A stretch of 64,000 bases of DNA from Thauera humireducens (GCF_001051995.2 NZ_CP014646.1:2108001-2172000), one strand, 5' to 3'. Positions 20,837 through 31,022 are shown, counted from the first letter of the stretch. Notes: generated by a model not told the origin, from the letters alone. Program-made: numbers and translations.

Positions 20837-21739
20837 ATGAACGCCCCCGAGAAGGCCCCCGCCCCCGCCAGCATCGACCTCGGCGCCGAGTTCCGCGACG
20901 CCGGCATCGGTGAAGTGCTCGAGTCCCTCGACCGCGACCTCGTCGGCCTCGCCCCGGTCAAGCGCCGCGTGCGCGAGATCGCCGCCCTGCTCCTCGTCGA
21001 CCGCGTACGCCAGCGCCTCGGGCTGGCCACCGAACACCCCTCGCTGCACATGAGCTTCACCGGCAACCCCGGCACCGGCAAGACCACCGTCGCCATGCGC
21101 ATGGCCGAGATCCTGCACCGCCTCGGCTACTGCCGCCGCGGCCACGTCGTCGCCGTCACCCGCGACGACCTCGTCGGCCAGTACATCGGCCACACCGCGC
21201 CCAAGACCAAGGACGTGCTCAAGCGCGCCATGGGCGGCGTGCTCTTCATCGACGAGGCCTACTACCTCTATCGCCCCGAGAACGAAAAGGACTACGGCCA
21301 GGAAGCCATCGAGATCCTGCTGCAGGTGATGGAGAACCAGCGCGACGACCTCGTGGTGATCCTCGCCGGCTACGCAGATCGCATGGAGCGCTTCTTCGAG
21401 TCCAACCCCGGCATGAAGTCGCGCATCGCCCACCATGTCGATTTCCCCGACTACAGCAACGACGAACTGGGCGAAATCGCCCGGCGCATGCTCGCCGGCT
21501 GGAACTACCGCTTCGACGAGGGCGCGCGCCGCGCCTTCGACGACTACATCGTGCTGCGCCGCCGCCATCCCCACTTCGCCAACGCGCGCAGCATCCGCAA
21601 CGCGCTCGACCGCATGCGCCTGCGCCAGGCCCTGCGCCTGTTCGAAGCAGGCGGACTGGTCGATGCGGAATCGCTCACCACCCTCACCGAAGCCGACGTA
21701 CGCGCCAGCCGTCACTTCCAGCCAGCCGAAACCGCCTGA
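20837..21739 (+). CDS. cbbX: Red-type RuBisCO activase
   Basis: This AAA+ ATPase remodels inhibited red-type RuBisCO by pulling the CbbL C-terminus through a hexameric pore. The 300-residue protein has Walker A GNPGTGKT (76-83), the pore loop around [10 protein letters not shown] (116-125), and Walker B LFIDEA (136-141). The C-terminal helical domain carries the sensor-2 arginines ([16 protein letters not shown]). It lies 211 bp after cbbS, the gap being occupied by a palindromic element. The match with red-type cbbL/cbbS is as expected. Confidence 0.95.
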   Translation: MNAPEKAPAPASIDLGAEFRDAGIGEVLESLDRDLVGLAPVKRRVREIAALLLVDRVRQRLGLATEHPSLHMSFTGNPGTGKTTVAMRMAEILHRLGYCRRGHVVAVTRDDLVGQYIGHTAPKTKDVLKRAMGGVLFIDEAYYLYRPENEKDYGQEAIEILLQVMENQRDDLVVILAGYADRMERFFESNPGMKSRIAHHVDFPDYSNDELGEIARRMLAGWNYRFDEGARRAFDDYIVLRRRHPHFANARSIRNALDRMRLRQALRLFEAGGLVDAESLTTLTEADVRASRHFQPAETA

Positions 21740-21803
21740 GCCGAGCCGGCGCACACGCACAACGACAAGCACCGATCCGGCACCACGCCGGGGGAGACAG
21801 ACC

Positions 21804-22892
21804 ATGTTCAGCCTCGACCGCAGCACGCTCACCGAATACCTGATCGAGCACCGCCGCAACAACCCCTGCGCCACCGGCGAGTTCAACGCCCTGATCCTGC
21901 AGGTCGCGCAGGCCTGCAAGGCGATCTCGCGCGCGGTCGCGCACGGCGCGCTCGCCGATGTGCTCGGCAGCCACGGCAACGCCAACGTGCAGGGCGAGGA
22001 ACAGAAGAAGCTCGACGTCCTCGCCGACGAGATCTTCCTGCGCGCCACCCACTGGGGTGGCGACCTCGCCGGCATGGTGTCCGAAGAGAACGAAGCCCCC
22101 ATCCCGCTGCCCGCCAGCGACCAGCGCGGCAAGTACCTGCTCGCCTTCGATCCGCTCGACGGCTCATCCAACATCGACGTCAACGTCGCCGTCGGCTCCA
22201 TCTTCTCCATCCTGCGCGCGCCGACGCCGGGCGAAGACGCGCCGGCCGAAGACTTCCTGCAACCCGGCAGCCGCCAGGTCGCCGCCGGCTACGCCATCTA
22301 CGGCCCCTCCACCATGCTGGTGCTGTCGGTCGGCAACGGCGTCGCCGGCTTCACCCTCGACCCGATCATCGGCGAGTTCTACCTCACCCACCCCGACATC
22401 CGCGTGCCCGAGACCACCCGCGAGTTCGCCATCAACGCCTCCAACGCGCGCTTCTGGGAGGCCCCGGTGCGCCGCTATGTGGACGAGTGCCTTGCCGGTC
22501 GCAGCGGCCCGCGCGGTGTCGACTTCAACATGCGCTGGATCGCCTCGCTGGTGGCCGAGACCCACCGCATCCTGATGCGCGGCGGCGTCTTCCTCTACCC
22601 GCGCGACCGCAAGGACCCGGCCAAGCCCGGCCGGCTGCGCCTGCTGTACGAATGCAGCCCGATCGGCTTCCTCATCGAGCAGGCCGGCGGCCGCGCCAGC
22701 ACCGGCGTGCGCCCGGTGCTCGAGGTCCAGCCCGAGTCCCTGCACCAGCGCATCGGCTTCGTGTTCGGCTCGAAGGAAGAAGTCGAGCGCATCGAGCGCT
22801 ACCACCACGAGCCGATCATCGGCGTGGAACAGGAAGAACTCCCCCTGTTCCACGCCCGCTCGCTGTTCCGCGACACCGAATTCGCTCAATAA
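21804..22892 (+). CDS. cbbF: Fructose-1,6-bisphosphatase, class I
   Basis: It dephosphorylates fructose-1,6-bisphosphate and usually also sedoheptulose-1,7-bisphosphate in CBB operons. The 362-residue protein has the metal-binding SEEN (93-96), [10 protein letters not shown] (116-125) and the C-terminal [13 protein letters not shown] block. A GGGGAGA site lies 6 bases before the ATG. The long in-frame reading from 21435 crosses cbbX and is rejected. It lies 64 bp after cbbX and 17 bp before cbbP. Confidence 0.94.
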   Translation: MFSLDRSTLTEYLIEHRRNNPCATGEFNALILQVAQACKAISRAVAHGALADVLGSHGNANVQGEEQKKLDVLADEIFLRATHWGGDLAGMVSEENEAPIPLPASDQRGKYLLAFDPLDGSSNIDVNVAVGSIFSILRAPTPGEDAPAEDFLQPGSRQVAAGYAIYGPSTMLVLSVGNGVAGFTLDPIIGEFYLTHPDIRVPETTREFAINASNARFWEAPVRRYVDECLAGRSGPRGVDFNMRWIASLVAETHRILMRGGVFLYPRDRKDPAKPGRLRLLYECSPIGFLIEQAGGRASTGVRPVLEVQPESLHQRIGFVFGSKEEVERIERYHHEPIIGVEQEELPLFHARSLFRDTEFAQ

Positions 22893-22909
22893 GCCACCGG
22901 GGAACCATC

Positions 22910-23791
22910 ATGTCCGAACGTCATCCGATCGTCGCCATCACCGGCTCGTCCGGTGCCGGCACCAGCACCGTGCAGCGCACCTTCGAGGAAATCTTCCGCC
23001 GCGAGAACGTCACCGCGGCCGTCATCGAGGGCGACAGCTTTCACGCCTACGACCGCAAGACCATGCGCGAGAAGCTCGCCGCCTGCGAAGTCGGCGGCGC
23101 TTGCCAGTTGAGCCACTTCGGCCCCGAAGCCAACCTGTTCGCCGAACTGGAACAGCTCTTCCGCAGCTACGGCGAATCGGGCGGCGGCATGCGCCGCAAG
23201 TACCTGCACAGCCAGGAAGAGGCCGAGCACTGGAAGCAGGAACCCGGCACCTTCACACCCTGGGAAGAACTGCCGACCGGCACCGACCTGCTCTTCTACG
23301 AAGGCCTGCACGGCGCCGTGCAGCACGAGGACGTGGACGTGGCGCGCTACGTCGATCTGCTGATCGGCGTGGTGCCGGTGGTGAACCTGGAGTGGATCCA
23401 GAAGCTGCACCGCGACAAGAGCACCCGCGGCTATTCCACCGAGGCGGTCACCGACACCATCCTGCGCCGCATGCACGACTACGTGCATTACATCTGCCCG
23501 CAGTTCGCTCGCACGCACGTCAACTTCCAGCGCGTGCCGATGGTGGACACCTCCAACCCCTTCATCGCGCGCTCGATCCCGACCGCCGACGAGTCGATGG
23601 TGGTGATCCGCTTCGCCAACCCGAAGGGGATCGACTTTCCCTACCTGCTCAACATGATCAACGACAGCTTCATGAGCCGCGCCAACACCATCGTGGTGCC
23701 CGGCGGAAAGATGGAGCTGGCCATGCAGCTCATCTTCACCCCCTTCATCTGGCGCCTGATGGACCGTCGCCGCAAGGCACTGTCGCAATGA
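22910..23791 (+). CDS. cbbP: Phosphoribulokinase, cbb-operon copy
   Basis: It makes the RuBisCO substrate ribulose-1,5-bisphosphate. The 293-residue protein has P-loop GSSGAGTST (12-20), EGDSFHAYD, LLFYEGLHGAV and the C-terminal MSRANTIVVPGGK block. It differs from the 5321 copy through the middle (for example YDRKTMREKLA against HTRAEMQLLIE), so the duplication is not recent. GGGGAA precedes the ATG, and it follows cbbF closely. Confidence 0.96.
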   Translation: MSERHPIVAITGSSGAGTSTVQRTFEEIFRRENVTAAVIEGDSFHAYDRKTMREKLAACEVGGACQLSHFGPEANLFAELEQLFRSYGESGGGMRRKYLHSQEEAEHWKQEPGTFTPWEELPTGTDLLFYEGLHGAVQHEDVDVARYVDLLIGVVPVVNLEWIQKLHRDKSTRGYSTEAVTDTILRRMHDYVHYICPQFARTHVNFQRVPMVDTSNPFIARSIPTADESMVVIRFANPKGIDFPYLLNMINDSFMSRANTIVVPGGKMELAMQLIFTPFIWRLMDRRRKALSQ

Positions 23792-23879
23792 CAACGAGAC
23801 GCCACCTGGTCCGCCCCAACAGCGTCCCGCAGCACGCGTGTCTTTCACGGCCCCTGTGCACCACCCACATCCAGCGGAG

Positions 23880-23967
23880 AGCAGGCGGTGTTCCTGAAGC
23901 TGGCGAGGACTGTCTGAGCGACCGCAGGGAGCGAGTTCCGCAGCCAGCGGAAGGAATACCGCCTGCT
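23880..23967. repeat. Palindromic intra-operon element, copy 2 (cbbP-cbbT gap)
   Basis: The outer 16-bp arms (23880-23895 and 23952-23967) pair with one mismatch but differ in sequence from copy 1. The inner stem GCTGGC / GCCAGC is also private to this copy. The core GAGGACTGTCTGAGC and GCGAGTTCCGCAG is conserved with copy 1 in the same orientation. Confidence 0.88.
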
Positions 23968-24058
23968 AGGCCGCGGGTTTGTGGAACGGGCAGTGGTTGA
24001 TCAACCGTTTTTGAAGCAGTCGCAGCCCGACGGCCAGTTCTTCTGAAGCGCGGCGCAC

Positions 24059-24132
24059 GGGGCATTTCTTCCGCAGCCTGCGGAACTCGCCCTGCGGGCT
24101 CGGACAGTCCTCGGCTGCTCCAGAAACGCCCC
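24059..24132. repeat. Palindromic intra-operon element, copy 3 (inverted, cbbP-cbbT gap)
   Basis: This is the reverse-oriented copy: on the minus strand the core reads GAGGACTGTCCGAGC and GCGAGTTCCGCAG. The outer arms around GGGGCATTTCT (24059-24069) pair with AGAAACGCCCC (24122-24132) with one mismatch. The inner stem is GCAGCC / GGCTGC. Both arms differ from copies 1 and 2. Confidence 0.85.
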
Positions 24133-24203
24133 ATACGCCACGCTGGCCACATAGGTTTTCAGACGCCGACAAAGCCCCTTCATTTGTGACTGGAGACGTT
24201 CCG

Positions 24204-26231
24204 ATGAACATGCGACTCACCCAGGCCCCGATCGACACCCTGTGCGCCAACGCCCTGCGCTTCCTCGCCATCGATGCCGTCGAAGCCGCCCAATCCGGCC
24301 ACCCCGGCATGCCCATGGGCATGGCCGAGATCGCTGTCGCACTGTGGACCCGGCACCTGCGCCACAACCCCGCCGACCCCGCCTGGCCCGACCGCGACCG
24401 CTTCGTGCTCTCCAACGGCCACGGTTCCATGCTGCTCTACGCCCTGCTCCACCTCAGCGGCTACGGCCTGCCGATCGAGGAACTCAAGCGCTTCCGCCAG
24501 CTCGACAGCCGCACGCCCGGCCACCCCGAGGTCGGCCACACCCCGGGCGTCGAGACCACCACCGGCCCGCTCGGCCAGGGCATCACCAACGCCGTCGGCA
24601 TGGCACTGGCCGAGAAACTGCTCGCCGCCGAGTTCAACCGCCCAGGCCACGCCATCGTCGACCATCGCACCTGGGTCTTCCTCGGCGACGGCTGCCTGAT
24701 GGAAGGCATCAGCCATGAGGCCGCCAGCTTCGCCGGCGTGCAGCGCCTGTCCAAGCTCATCTGCCTGTGGGACGACAACCGCATCTCGATCGATGGCAGC
24801 GTCGAAGGCTGGTTCGCCGACGACACCCCGGCCCGCTTCCGCGCCTACGGCTGGAACGTCATCGAGGCGGTCGACGGGCACGACGTCGAAGCGGTCGACC
24901 GCGCCCTGCGCGAAGCGATCGCCAACGCCGACAACGACATCGGCCCGACGCTGGTCTGCTGCCGCACCACCATCGGCCAGGGCAGTCCGGCGCGTGCGGG
25001 CACGGCCGATATTCACGGCGCCCCGCTCGGTGCCGACGAGATCGCCGCCACCCGCGCCGCGCTGGGCTGGACGCATACGCCCTTCGACGTTCCCGCCGAG
25101 ATCCGCAGCGCCTTCGATGCGCGCGCGACCGGTGCCCAGCGGCAGGCGGGATGGCAGCAGCGCTTCGACGCCTACGCCGAAGCCTTCCCCGAACCGGCCG
25201 CCGAGTTCCGCCGCCGCATGGCGGGCGAACTGCCCAGCGCCTTTGGCGTGCTGTCCCACGCCATCCTGCGCGGCGTGAATAGCGAGGCGGCGACCGTCGC
25301 CACGCGCAAGGCCAGCCAGCAGGCCATCGGCCGCCTGGCACGCGCGCTGCCCGAACTGCTGGGCGGCTCGGCCGACCTCACGCATTCCAACCTCACCGAC
25401 TGGCCCGGCTGTGGCGCGGTGCGGGCCGACGCCGCCGGACGCCACATCAACTGGGGCGTGCGCGAGTTCGGCATGGCGGCGGCACTCAACGGCATCGCGC
25501 TGCACGGCGGCTTCATCCCCTTCGGCGCCACCTTCCTCGTCTTCTCCGACTACGCCCGCAACGCCATCCGCATGAGCGCGCTGATGAAGCAGCGCGTGGT
25601 TTACGTGATGACGCACGACTCGATCGGCCTCGGCGAGGACGGCCCCACCCACCAGCCCGTCGAGCACATCCCCAGCCTGCGCCTGATCCCGGGGCTGGAC
25701 GTGTGGCGCCCGTGCGACGCGGTCGAAACCCAGGCCGCCTGGAACGCCGCGGTCACCCGCCGCGACGGACCCACGCTGCTTGCCCTGTCGCGCCAGAACC
25801 TGCCGCACCAGACGCGCGACGAGGCCCAGCTGCAGGCGATCGCGCGGGGGGGCTACGTGCTCGCCGACGCACCGCGCCCGGCGCTGGTCGTCATCGCCAC
25901 CGGATCGGAAGTCGCGCTGGCCATGAGCCTGCGCATGCAGTTGCACGAGCGCGGCATCGCCGCACGCGTGGTGTCGATGCCCTGCACCGCGGCGTTCGAC
26001 CGCCAGTCCGCCGACTACCGCGCGGCCGTGCTGCCGCCGGACGTGCCGCGACTGGTGATCGAGGCCGCACAGCCCGACAGCTGGTGGCGCTACCTGGCCG
26101 GCGTACGCGGCGACGTGGTCGGCATCGCCCGCTTCGGCGAATCGGCCCCCGCCGCCGCGCTGCTGGCGCGCTTCGGCTTCACGCCGCAGACGGTGCTCGA
26201 CCGCGCCCTCGCCCTGCTCGCCCACGCCTGA
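24204..26231 (+). CDS. cbbT: Transketolase, cbb-operon copy
   Basis: It performs the carbon-shuffling steps of the Calvin cycle with thiamine diphosphate. The 675-residue protein has [13 protein letters not shown] near the N-terminus, GDGCLMEG with the following [18 protein letters not shown], and [16 protein letters not shown]. The ATG at 24204 has a GGAGA site 8 bases upstream. It is a paralogue of tkt at 6323. The aligned cores are very similar, but the C-terminal thirds diverge in many positions. Confidence 0.95.
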   Translation: MNMRLTQAPIDTLCANALRFLAIDAVEAAQSGHPGMPMGMAEIAVALWTRHLRHNPADPAWPDRDRFVLSNGHGSMLLYALLHLSGYGLPIEELKRFRQLDSRTPGHPEVGHTPGVETTTGPLGQGITNAVGMALAEKLLAAEFNRPGHAIVDHRTWVFLGDGCLMEGISHEAASFAGVQRLSKLICLWDDNRISIDGSVEGWFADDTPARFRAYGWNVIEAVDGHDVEAVDRALREAIANADNDIGPTLVCCRTTIGQGSPARAGTADIHGAPLGADEIAATRAALGWTHTPFDVPAEIRSAFDARATGAQRQAGWQQRFDAYAEAFPEPAAEFRRRMAGELPSAFGVLSHAILRGVNSEAATVATRKASQQAIGRLARALPELLGGSADLTHSNLTDWPGCGAVRADAAGRHINWGVREFGMAAALNGIALHGGFIPFGATFLVFSDYARNAIRMSALMKQRVVYVMTHDSIGLGEDGPTHQPVEHIPSLRLIPGLDVWRPCDAVETQAAWNAAVTRRDGPTLLALSRQNLPHQTRDEAQLQAIARGGYVLADAPRPALVVIATGSEVALAMSLRMQLHERGIAARVVSMPCTAAFDRQSADYRAAVLPPDVPRLVIEAAQPDSWWRYLAGVRGDVVGIARFGESAPAAALLARFGFTPQTVLDRALALLAHA

Positions 26232-26274
26232 ACGCTCACCGCCACCCCACCCAATCCAGACCAAGGAGACCCCG

Positions 26275-27522
26275 ATGGACTTCCTGCGCCTGTCCGACAT
26301 TCCCGCCGCCCAGCTGGCCGGCAAGCGGATCTTCATTCGCGCCGACTTCAACGTGCCCTTCACGGCCGACGGCGCGCTGTCCGACGACACCCGCATCCGC
26401 ACCGCGCTGCCGGGCATTCGCGCCTGCCTCGACGCGGGCGCGGCGGTCATGGTCACCTCGCACCTGGGGCGCCCGGAGGAAGGTGCGCTGACTGCTGCCG
26501 AATCGCTCGCGCCGGTCGCCAGCCACCTCGCCAAGCTGCTCGGGCAGCCGGTGCCGCTGGTACGCGACTGGACGGACGGCCGCTTCGAACTCGCGCCGGG
26601 CGGCATCGTCATGCTCGAGAACTGCCGCGGCAATCCGGGCGAGAAGGCCGACGACCCGGTCCTTGCCGCCCGCATCGCCCGCTTCGTCGACCTCTACGTG
26701 AATGACGCCTTCGGCACCGCTCACCGCCGCGAATGCACGCTGCACGCGCTGGCGCTGGCCGCCCCCGTCGCCTGCGCCGGGCCGCTGATGACGGCCGAAC
26801 TCGACGCCCTGGGCCGTGCGCTCGCCCAGCCAGCACGGCCGCTGGCCGCCATCGTCGCCGGCTCCAAGGTGTCGACCAAGCTCACCATTCTCGAGAGCCT
26901 GGCCGACAAGGTCGACGTGCTGGTCCTCGGCGGCGGCATCGCCAACACCTTCCTCGCCGCGCGTGGCTGCCCGGTCGGCGCCTCGCTGCACGAGCCCGAC
27001 CTGCTCGACGCGGCCCGCGCCGTCGAGCGCCGGCTGGCCGAGCATGCTGGTGTGGTCTGGCTGCCCGAGGCCGTCGTCGTCGCCGACCGCTTCGCGCCCG
27101 ACGCGCTAACACGCACCGTGCATGTCGATGACGTGCCCGAGGGCTGGATGATCCTCGACATCGGCCCGGACAGCCGCGACTCGCTTGCCGACGTGTTGCA
27201 GCGCGCCGGCACCATCGTATGGAACGGCCCGGTGGGCGTGTTCGAGATGGACGCGTTCGCCGCCGGCACGCGCGCGCTCGCCACCGCGGTCGCCGCCAGC
27301 CCGGCCTACAGCATCGCTGGCGGTGGCGACACGCTGGCTGCCATCGCGCGCTTCGGCATCACCGACCACATCGACTACATCTCCACCGGCGGCGGCGCCT
27401 TCCTCGAATTCCTCGAGGGTCGCGAACTGCCGGCGCTGGCAGCGCTGCGCGCCCGCGCACGCCCGGCCAGCCGCCGCCTGCCGCCCGCGCCGGTGTTCGA
27501 GAACGAGCCCGAACCGGCCTGA
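26275..27522 (+). CDS. cbbK: Phosphoglycerate kinase, cbb-operon copy
   Basis: It phosphorylates 3-phosphoglycerate made by RuBisCO. The 415-residue protein has [49 protein letters not shown] and [13 protein letters not shown]. After the usual end of the family (ALAALRARA) there is an extra tail of about 20 residues rich in Pro, Arg and Glu ([20 protein letters not shown]) that the 9571 copy lacks. AAGGAG lies 8 bases upstream of the ATG, 43 bp after cbbT. Confidence 0.95.
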   Translation: MDFLRLSDIPAAQLAGKRIFIRADFNVPFTADGALSDDTRIRTALPGIRACLDAGAAVMVTSHLGRPEEGALTAAESLAPVASHLAKLLGQPVPLVRDWTDGRFELAPGGIVMLENCRGNPGEKADDPVLAARIARFVDLYVNDAFGTAHRRECTLHALALAAPVACAGPLMTAELDALGRALAQPARPLAAIVAGSKVSTKLTILESLADKVDVLVLGGGIANTFLAARGCPVGASLHEPDLLDAARAVERRLAEHAGVVWLPEAVVVADRFAPDALTRTVHVDDVPEGWMILDIGPDSRDSLADVLQRAGTIVWNGPVGVFEMDAFAAGTRALATAVAASPAYSIAGGGDTLAAIARFGITDHIDYISTGGGAFLEFLEGRELPALAALRARARPASRRLPPAPVFENEPEPA

Positions 27523-27573
27523 ACCGTCCCCAGTTCCATCCCAACGCCACCCCAACCCCACCGGGAGAACCCC

Positions 27574-28620
27574 ATGGCCATGATCGCCCTGCGCCAGCTG
27601 CTCGACCACGCCGCCGAACACGGCTACGGCGTGCCCGCCTTCAACATCAACAACATGGAGCAGATCCACGCCATCATGCTCGCCGCCGAGGCCACCGACA
27701 GCCCGGTCATCCTGCAGGCCTCGGCCGGTGCGCGCGGCTATGCCGGCGAGTCCTTCCTGAAGAAGATGGTCGAGGCCGCCGTCGAACAGTGGCCCGACAT
27801 TCCGATCTGCCTGCACCAGGACCACGGCGCCAGCCCGGCGGTGTGCCAGCAATCGATCCGCAGCGGCTTCACCAGCGTGATGATGGACGGCTCGTTGCGC
27901 GAGGACATGAAGACCCCGGCGAGCTACGCCTACAACGTGGACGTCACCCGCCGCGTGGTCGAGATGGCGCACGCGGTAGGCGTGTCGGTGGAGGGCGAAC
28001 TCGGCTGCCTCGGCTCGCTCGAGACCGGGCAGGCCGGCGAGGAGGACGGCGTCGGTGCCGAAGGCACGCTGGACCACAGCCAGATGCTCACCGACCCTGC
28101 CGAGGCCGCCGACTTCGTCGCCGCCACCGGCGTCGACGCGCTGGCGGTGGCCATCGGCACCAGCCACGGCGCCTACAAGTTCTCCCGTCCGCCCACCGGC
28201 GACATCCTCGCCATCGACCGCATCGCCGCCATCCACGCCCGCATCCCCGACACCCACCTGGTGATGCACGGCTCCTCCAGCGTGCCGCAGGAATGGCTCG
28301 CCATCCTCCGCGAGCATGGCGGCGAGATCGGCGAAACCTATGGCGTGCCGGTCGAGGCCATCGTGCAGGGCATCCGGAGCGGCGTGCGCAAGGTCAACAT
28401 CGACACCGACCTGCGCCTGGTCATGACCGGCGCGATGCGCCGGCTGATGAGCACCGACCGCAAGGAGTTCGACCCGCGCAAGTTCTTCAAGGCGGCGCGC
28501 GACGCCGCGCGCGACATCTGCCGCGCCCGCTTCGAGGCCTTCGGCTGCGCCGGCCACGCCAGCCGCATCAAGCCGCTCCCCCTGGACGCCCTCGCGCGGC
28601 GCTACGCCGCCACACGCTGA
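27574..28620 (+). CDS. cbbA: Fructose/sedoheptulose-bisphosphate aldolase, class II, cbb copy
   Basis: It condenses triose phosphates with dihydroxyacetone phosphate or erythrose-4-phosphate in the Calvin cycle. The 348-residue protein has the metal motif HQDHG (81-85), [26 protein letters not shown] and [18 protein letters not shown] site precedes the first Met at 27574; Met3 is less well placed. It is the last recognisable cbb gene and lacks a clear terminator after it. No phosphoglycolate phosphatase or ribulose-phosphate epimerase gene is linked. Confidence 0.95.
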   Translation: MAMIALRQLLDHAAEHGYGVPAFNINNMEQIHAIMLAAEATDSPVILQASAGARGYAGESFLKKMVEAAVEQWPDIPICLHQDHGASPAVCQQSIRSGFTSVMMDGSLREDMKTPASYAYNVDVTRRVVEMAHAVGVSVEGELGCLGSLETGQAGEEDGVGAEGTLDHSQMLTDPAEAADFVAATGVDALAVAIGTSHGAYKFSRPPTGDILAIDRIAAIHARIPDTHLVMHGSSSVPQEWLAILREHGGEIGETYGVPVEAIVQGIRSGVRKVNIDTDLRLVMTGAMRRLMSTDRKEFDPRKFFKAARDAARDICRARFEAFGCAGHASRIKPLPLDALARRYAATR

Positions 28621-28961
28621 AGGCCTCCTCGTTCCCGGACGCGTCGCCAGCGCTCCCCTTGAGCGGCAACCCGTCGGCGCCCCCTCCTCCGCGCCGGCGC
28701 GGCACCCGGCGGCGCGTCCCCCTCCTTTCCCTGCCTTCGGGCCTTGCGCCCGTTTCCCGTCCCGGAAGCGGGCTCCCTTTTGCCGATCGCGTTCCCGGCC
28801 CTCCCCCGCCAGCCGCTCACTGTCCGCGCCCGCGCTTGTCACGGCGCAAGGCACTGGGCAAGAATGCCGGCTGGCTTGCCCCGGCGGCCGCGCTGCAACC
28901 CGACCTTCCGTCCATTACGCCGCCTATCCCATCGCCGCCCATCCCATCGCCGCCGATCTCC
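28621..28961. other. 341-bp C-rich non-coding stretch after cbbA
   Basis: No gene on either strand is convincing; the open readings through it are shadows with skewed composition. The + strand is strongly C-rich (runs such as CCCCCTCCT). No hairpin with a T-run ends the cbb operon here. The right end contains a 15-bp tandem repeat. Confidence 0.55.
28922..28951 (+). repeat. 15-bp tandem repeat, two units plus a partial third
   Basis: GCCTATCCCATCGCC (28922-28936) is followed by GCCCATCCCATCGCC (28937-28951) and a partial third unit GCCGATCTCC that runs into the ATG of the next gene. The period of 15 keeps frame, and no Shine-Dalgarno sequence is present in it. Confidence 0.7.
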
Positions 28962-30260
28962 ATGTCCCTGTTCGAACAGCACCCCCTGCGCCAGACGCTC
29001 AACGACGAGGTGCATGCGCGTCCGCCCGTCCCGCTCGACACGCCGGAATACGTCAGCTACCTCGCCTTCCTGCACCACGAAGGCAGCGCGGGTCGCGAGG
29101 CCGCGCACCTCGCCTCGCTGGCCGAGCAGTTCGGACTGCCGGAACCCGGCACCGACAGCGGCCACCTGTTCCTCGACACCGGCAGCTTCCGCCTCAAGTG
29201 GGAACGGCACAACGAGTTCTCCAGCTACACCTTCATCCGCCGCATCCAGGCCGGCGACAGCAACGACGAACACGCCCTGCTCGCCGTGCCTGCCGCGTGG
29301 CGCAAGGACATCCCCGGCCAGCTCATCGCCGCCACCCACATCGAACTGCGCAACAGCGACGACGTCTCGCCGGAGAGCGTGCTCAACCAGGCCTCGCCGC
29401 GCGGCGAAACGCTGGTGGCCGCGCGCGTGGCCGAATGCGCCGGTTGGGTGTTCACCGACTTCCACATCCACGACGGCTTCTCGCGCTTCCTGCTGCTGGA
29501 CGACGGCCTCACCCCGCGCCAGGCCGGCCGCACGGTGCAGCGCCTGGTCGAGATCGAGACCTACCGCGTGATGGCGCTGCTCGCCTTCCCGGTCGCCAAG
29601 GAAGTCGGCCGCCTGCTGTCGCGCGCCGAGGACGAACTCGCCGACCTGATGGACGGCCTCGGCCAGGCCCGCAACACCGAGGACGACCGCGCCATGCTCG
29701 GCCGCCTCACGCGGCTCGCCGCCGAAGTGGAGCGCTCGGTGGCACGCACCACCTTCCGTTTCGGCGCCGCCGCCGCCTACTACCGCCTGGTGCAGCAACG
29801 CGTCGATGAACTGCGCGAAACCCGGCTCGGCGGCTTCCCCACCATCCGCGAGTTCATGGAGCGTCGGCTCGCTCCCGCCATCGCCACCTGCGCCACCATC
29901 GCCCGCCGCCAGGAAGACCTCTCGGGCCGTATCGCGCGCAACTCGCAGCTGCTGCGCACCCGGGTCGACATCGAGCTCGAACGCCAGAACCAGGAACTGC
30001 TGGCGCAGATGAACCGCCGCGCCAAGATCCAGCTCCACCTGCAGGAAACGGTGGAGGGCCTGTCGGTGGTCGCCATCACCTACTACGCCTCGCAACTGGT
30101 CAATTACGTTGCCAAGGGCGCCAAGGACTACATCGCCCCCACCACGCCGGAGGTGATCACCGCGGTGTCGATCCCGGTGATCGCCGGGCTGGTGTTCATG
30201 GGACTGAGGCGGATGCGCAAGCTGCTGAGCGAGGAAGAAGGCAGTGGCGTGAATCCGTGA
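28962..30260 (+). CDS. DUF3422-family membrane protein
   Basis: The 432-residue protein begins FEQHPLRQTLNDEVHARPP, typical of the DUF3422 family, whose function is not established. The bulk (about 1-360) is soluble and predicted mostly helical in the later part (long Arg/Glu/Ala stretches suggest coiled coil near 240-350). Two hydrophobic segments near the C-terminus (about 367-380 and 398-414) predict a membrane anchor. The start at 28962 has no visible Shine-Dalgarno sequence. It is on the same strand as the cbb operon but 341 bp away, so co-transcription is uncertain. Confidence 0.85.
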   Translation: MSLFEQHPLRQTLNDEVHARPPVPLDTPEYVSYLAFLHHEGSAGREAAHLASLAEQFGLPEPGTDSGHLFLDTGSFRLKWERHNEFSSYTFIRRIQAGDSNDEHALLAVPAAWRKDIPGQLIAATHIELRNSDDVSPESVLNQASPRGETLVAARVAECAGWVFTDFHIHDGFSRFLLLDDGLTPRQAGRTVQRLVEIETYRVMALLAFPVAKEVGRLLSRAEDELADLMDGLGQARNTEDDRAMLGRLTRLAAEVERSVARTTFRFGAAAAYYRLVQQRVDELRETRLGGFPTIREFMERRLAPAIATCATIARRQEDLSGRIARNSQLLRTRVDIELERQNQELLAQMNRRAKIQLHLQETVEGLSVVAITYYASQLVNYVAKGAKDYIAPTTPEVITAVSIPVIAGLVFMGLRRMRKLLSEEEGSGVNP

Positions 30261-30359
30261 CGCAGAGGCCCGCTGGGTACCAAGGCTGATCGTCGAACAC
30301 GGCGGAACCGCAGCCAACAGCTAAGGTCCTCAGTGCATCTGCACCACGGGAGTCGCACC

Positions 30360-31022
30360 ATGTCGTCCCACTCCAGACTGCGCCGCCGGGTCATCCTCGG
30401 CGGCAGCGCGGCGCTGATTTCCGCGCCGCTCGTCGCGGCACAGCGCGCGCTGACGCCCAGCCAGACCGCCGGCCCCTTCTATCCGCTCACGCCACCGCTG
30501 CACAAGGACAACGACCTGACCCGGGTCGAGGGCAGCAGCGTTCGCGCCGCCGGTCAGATCGCCGATCTCTCGGGCCGCGTGCTGGACATGGACGGCCGGC
30601 CGCTGGCGGGCCTGCGCGTGGAGATCTGGCAGTGCGACGCCAACGGGCGTTACCGTCATCCGCGCGACCGCAGCGACGCCGATGAGGACCCGAACTTCCA
30701 GGGCTTCGGCCACACGATCACCGACGCCGAAGGGCGTTACCGCTTCCGCACCATCCGCCCCGTGCCCTACCCGGGGCGCACACCGCACATCCACGCCGCG
30801 GTGTTCCAGGAAGGCGCCCGCCCCTTCGTGACCCAGATCTACGTGGCCGGCGAGCCGCTCAACCTGCGCGACGGAATCTTCATGCGCGTGCCCGAGGCCC
30901 TGCGCCCGCTGCTGCTCGCGGACTTCGTCCCGGCGGACGATCCGGTCGCGACGCGCTCGGCCGCGTTCGACTTCGTGCTGTCACCGGTGCTGGCGGGGTT
31001 GTTCGAGACGCATTCGGCCTGA
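30360..31022 (+). CDS. Exported intradiol ring-cleavage dioxygenase-like protein
   Basis: This 220-residue protein is related to protocatechuate 3,4-dioxygenase beta subunits. Candidate non-haem Fe(III) ligands are all present: Tyr98 (NGRYRH), Tyr137 (PVPYPG), His143 and His145 (TPHIH). The N-terminus RLRRRVILGGSAALISAPLVA looks like a Tat-type signal, so the enzyme is probably periplasmic, unlike the cytoplasmic PcaGH. No alpha-subunit gene or aromatic pathway genes are adjacent, so the substrate is unknown. The ATG at 30360 is chosen to place the signal peptide at the start. Confidence 0.8.
   Translation: MSSHSRLRRRVILGGSAALISAPLVAAQRALTPSQTAGPFYPLTPPLHKDNDLTRVEGSSVRAAGQIADLSGRVLDMDGRPLAGLRVEIWQCDANGRYRHPRDRSDADEDPNFQGFGHTITDAEGRYRFRTIRPVPYPGRTPHIHAAVFQEGARPFVTQIYVAGEPLNLRDGIFMRVPEALRPLLLADFVPADDPVATRSAAFDFVLSPVLAGLFETHSA

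Larger units (their letters stand above)
23792..24203. other. 412-bp non-coding gap inside the cbb operon
   Basis: No convincing gene is present. It contains two palindromic elements in opposite orientation (23880-23967 and 24059-24132) and a short spacer. A TGGAGA ribosome site for cbbT lies near the right end. No sigma-70 promoter with both hexamers is evident, so cbbT-K-A may depend on read-through from upstream. Confidence 0.7.

Noticed and set aside
24180..26675. Long minus-strand open frame opposite cbbT and cbbK
   Set aside because: It mirrors the codon structure of cbbT/cbbK, has low-complexity Gly/Ala/Val composition and no recognisable motif.
27219..28961. In-frame upstream extension of the DUF3422 protein through cbbK and cbbA
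   Set aside because: The extension reads cbbK and cbbA in the wrong frame; family members start at the FEQHPLR region, so ATG 28962 is kept.
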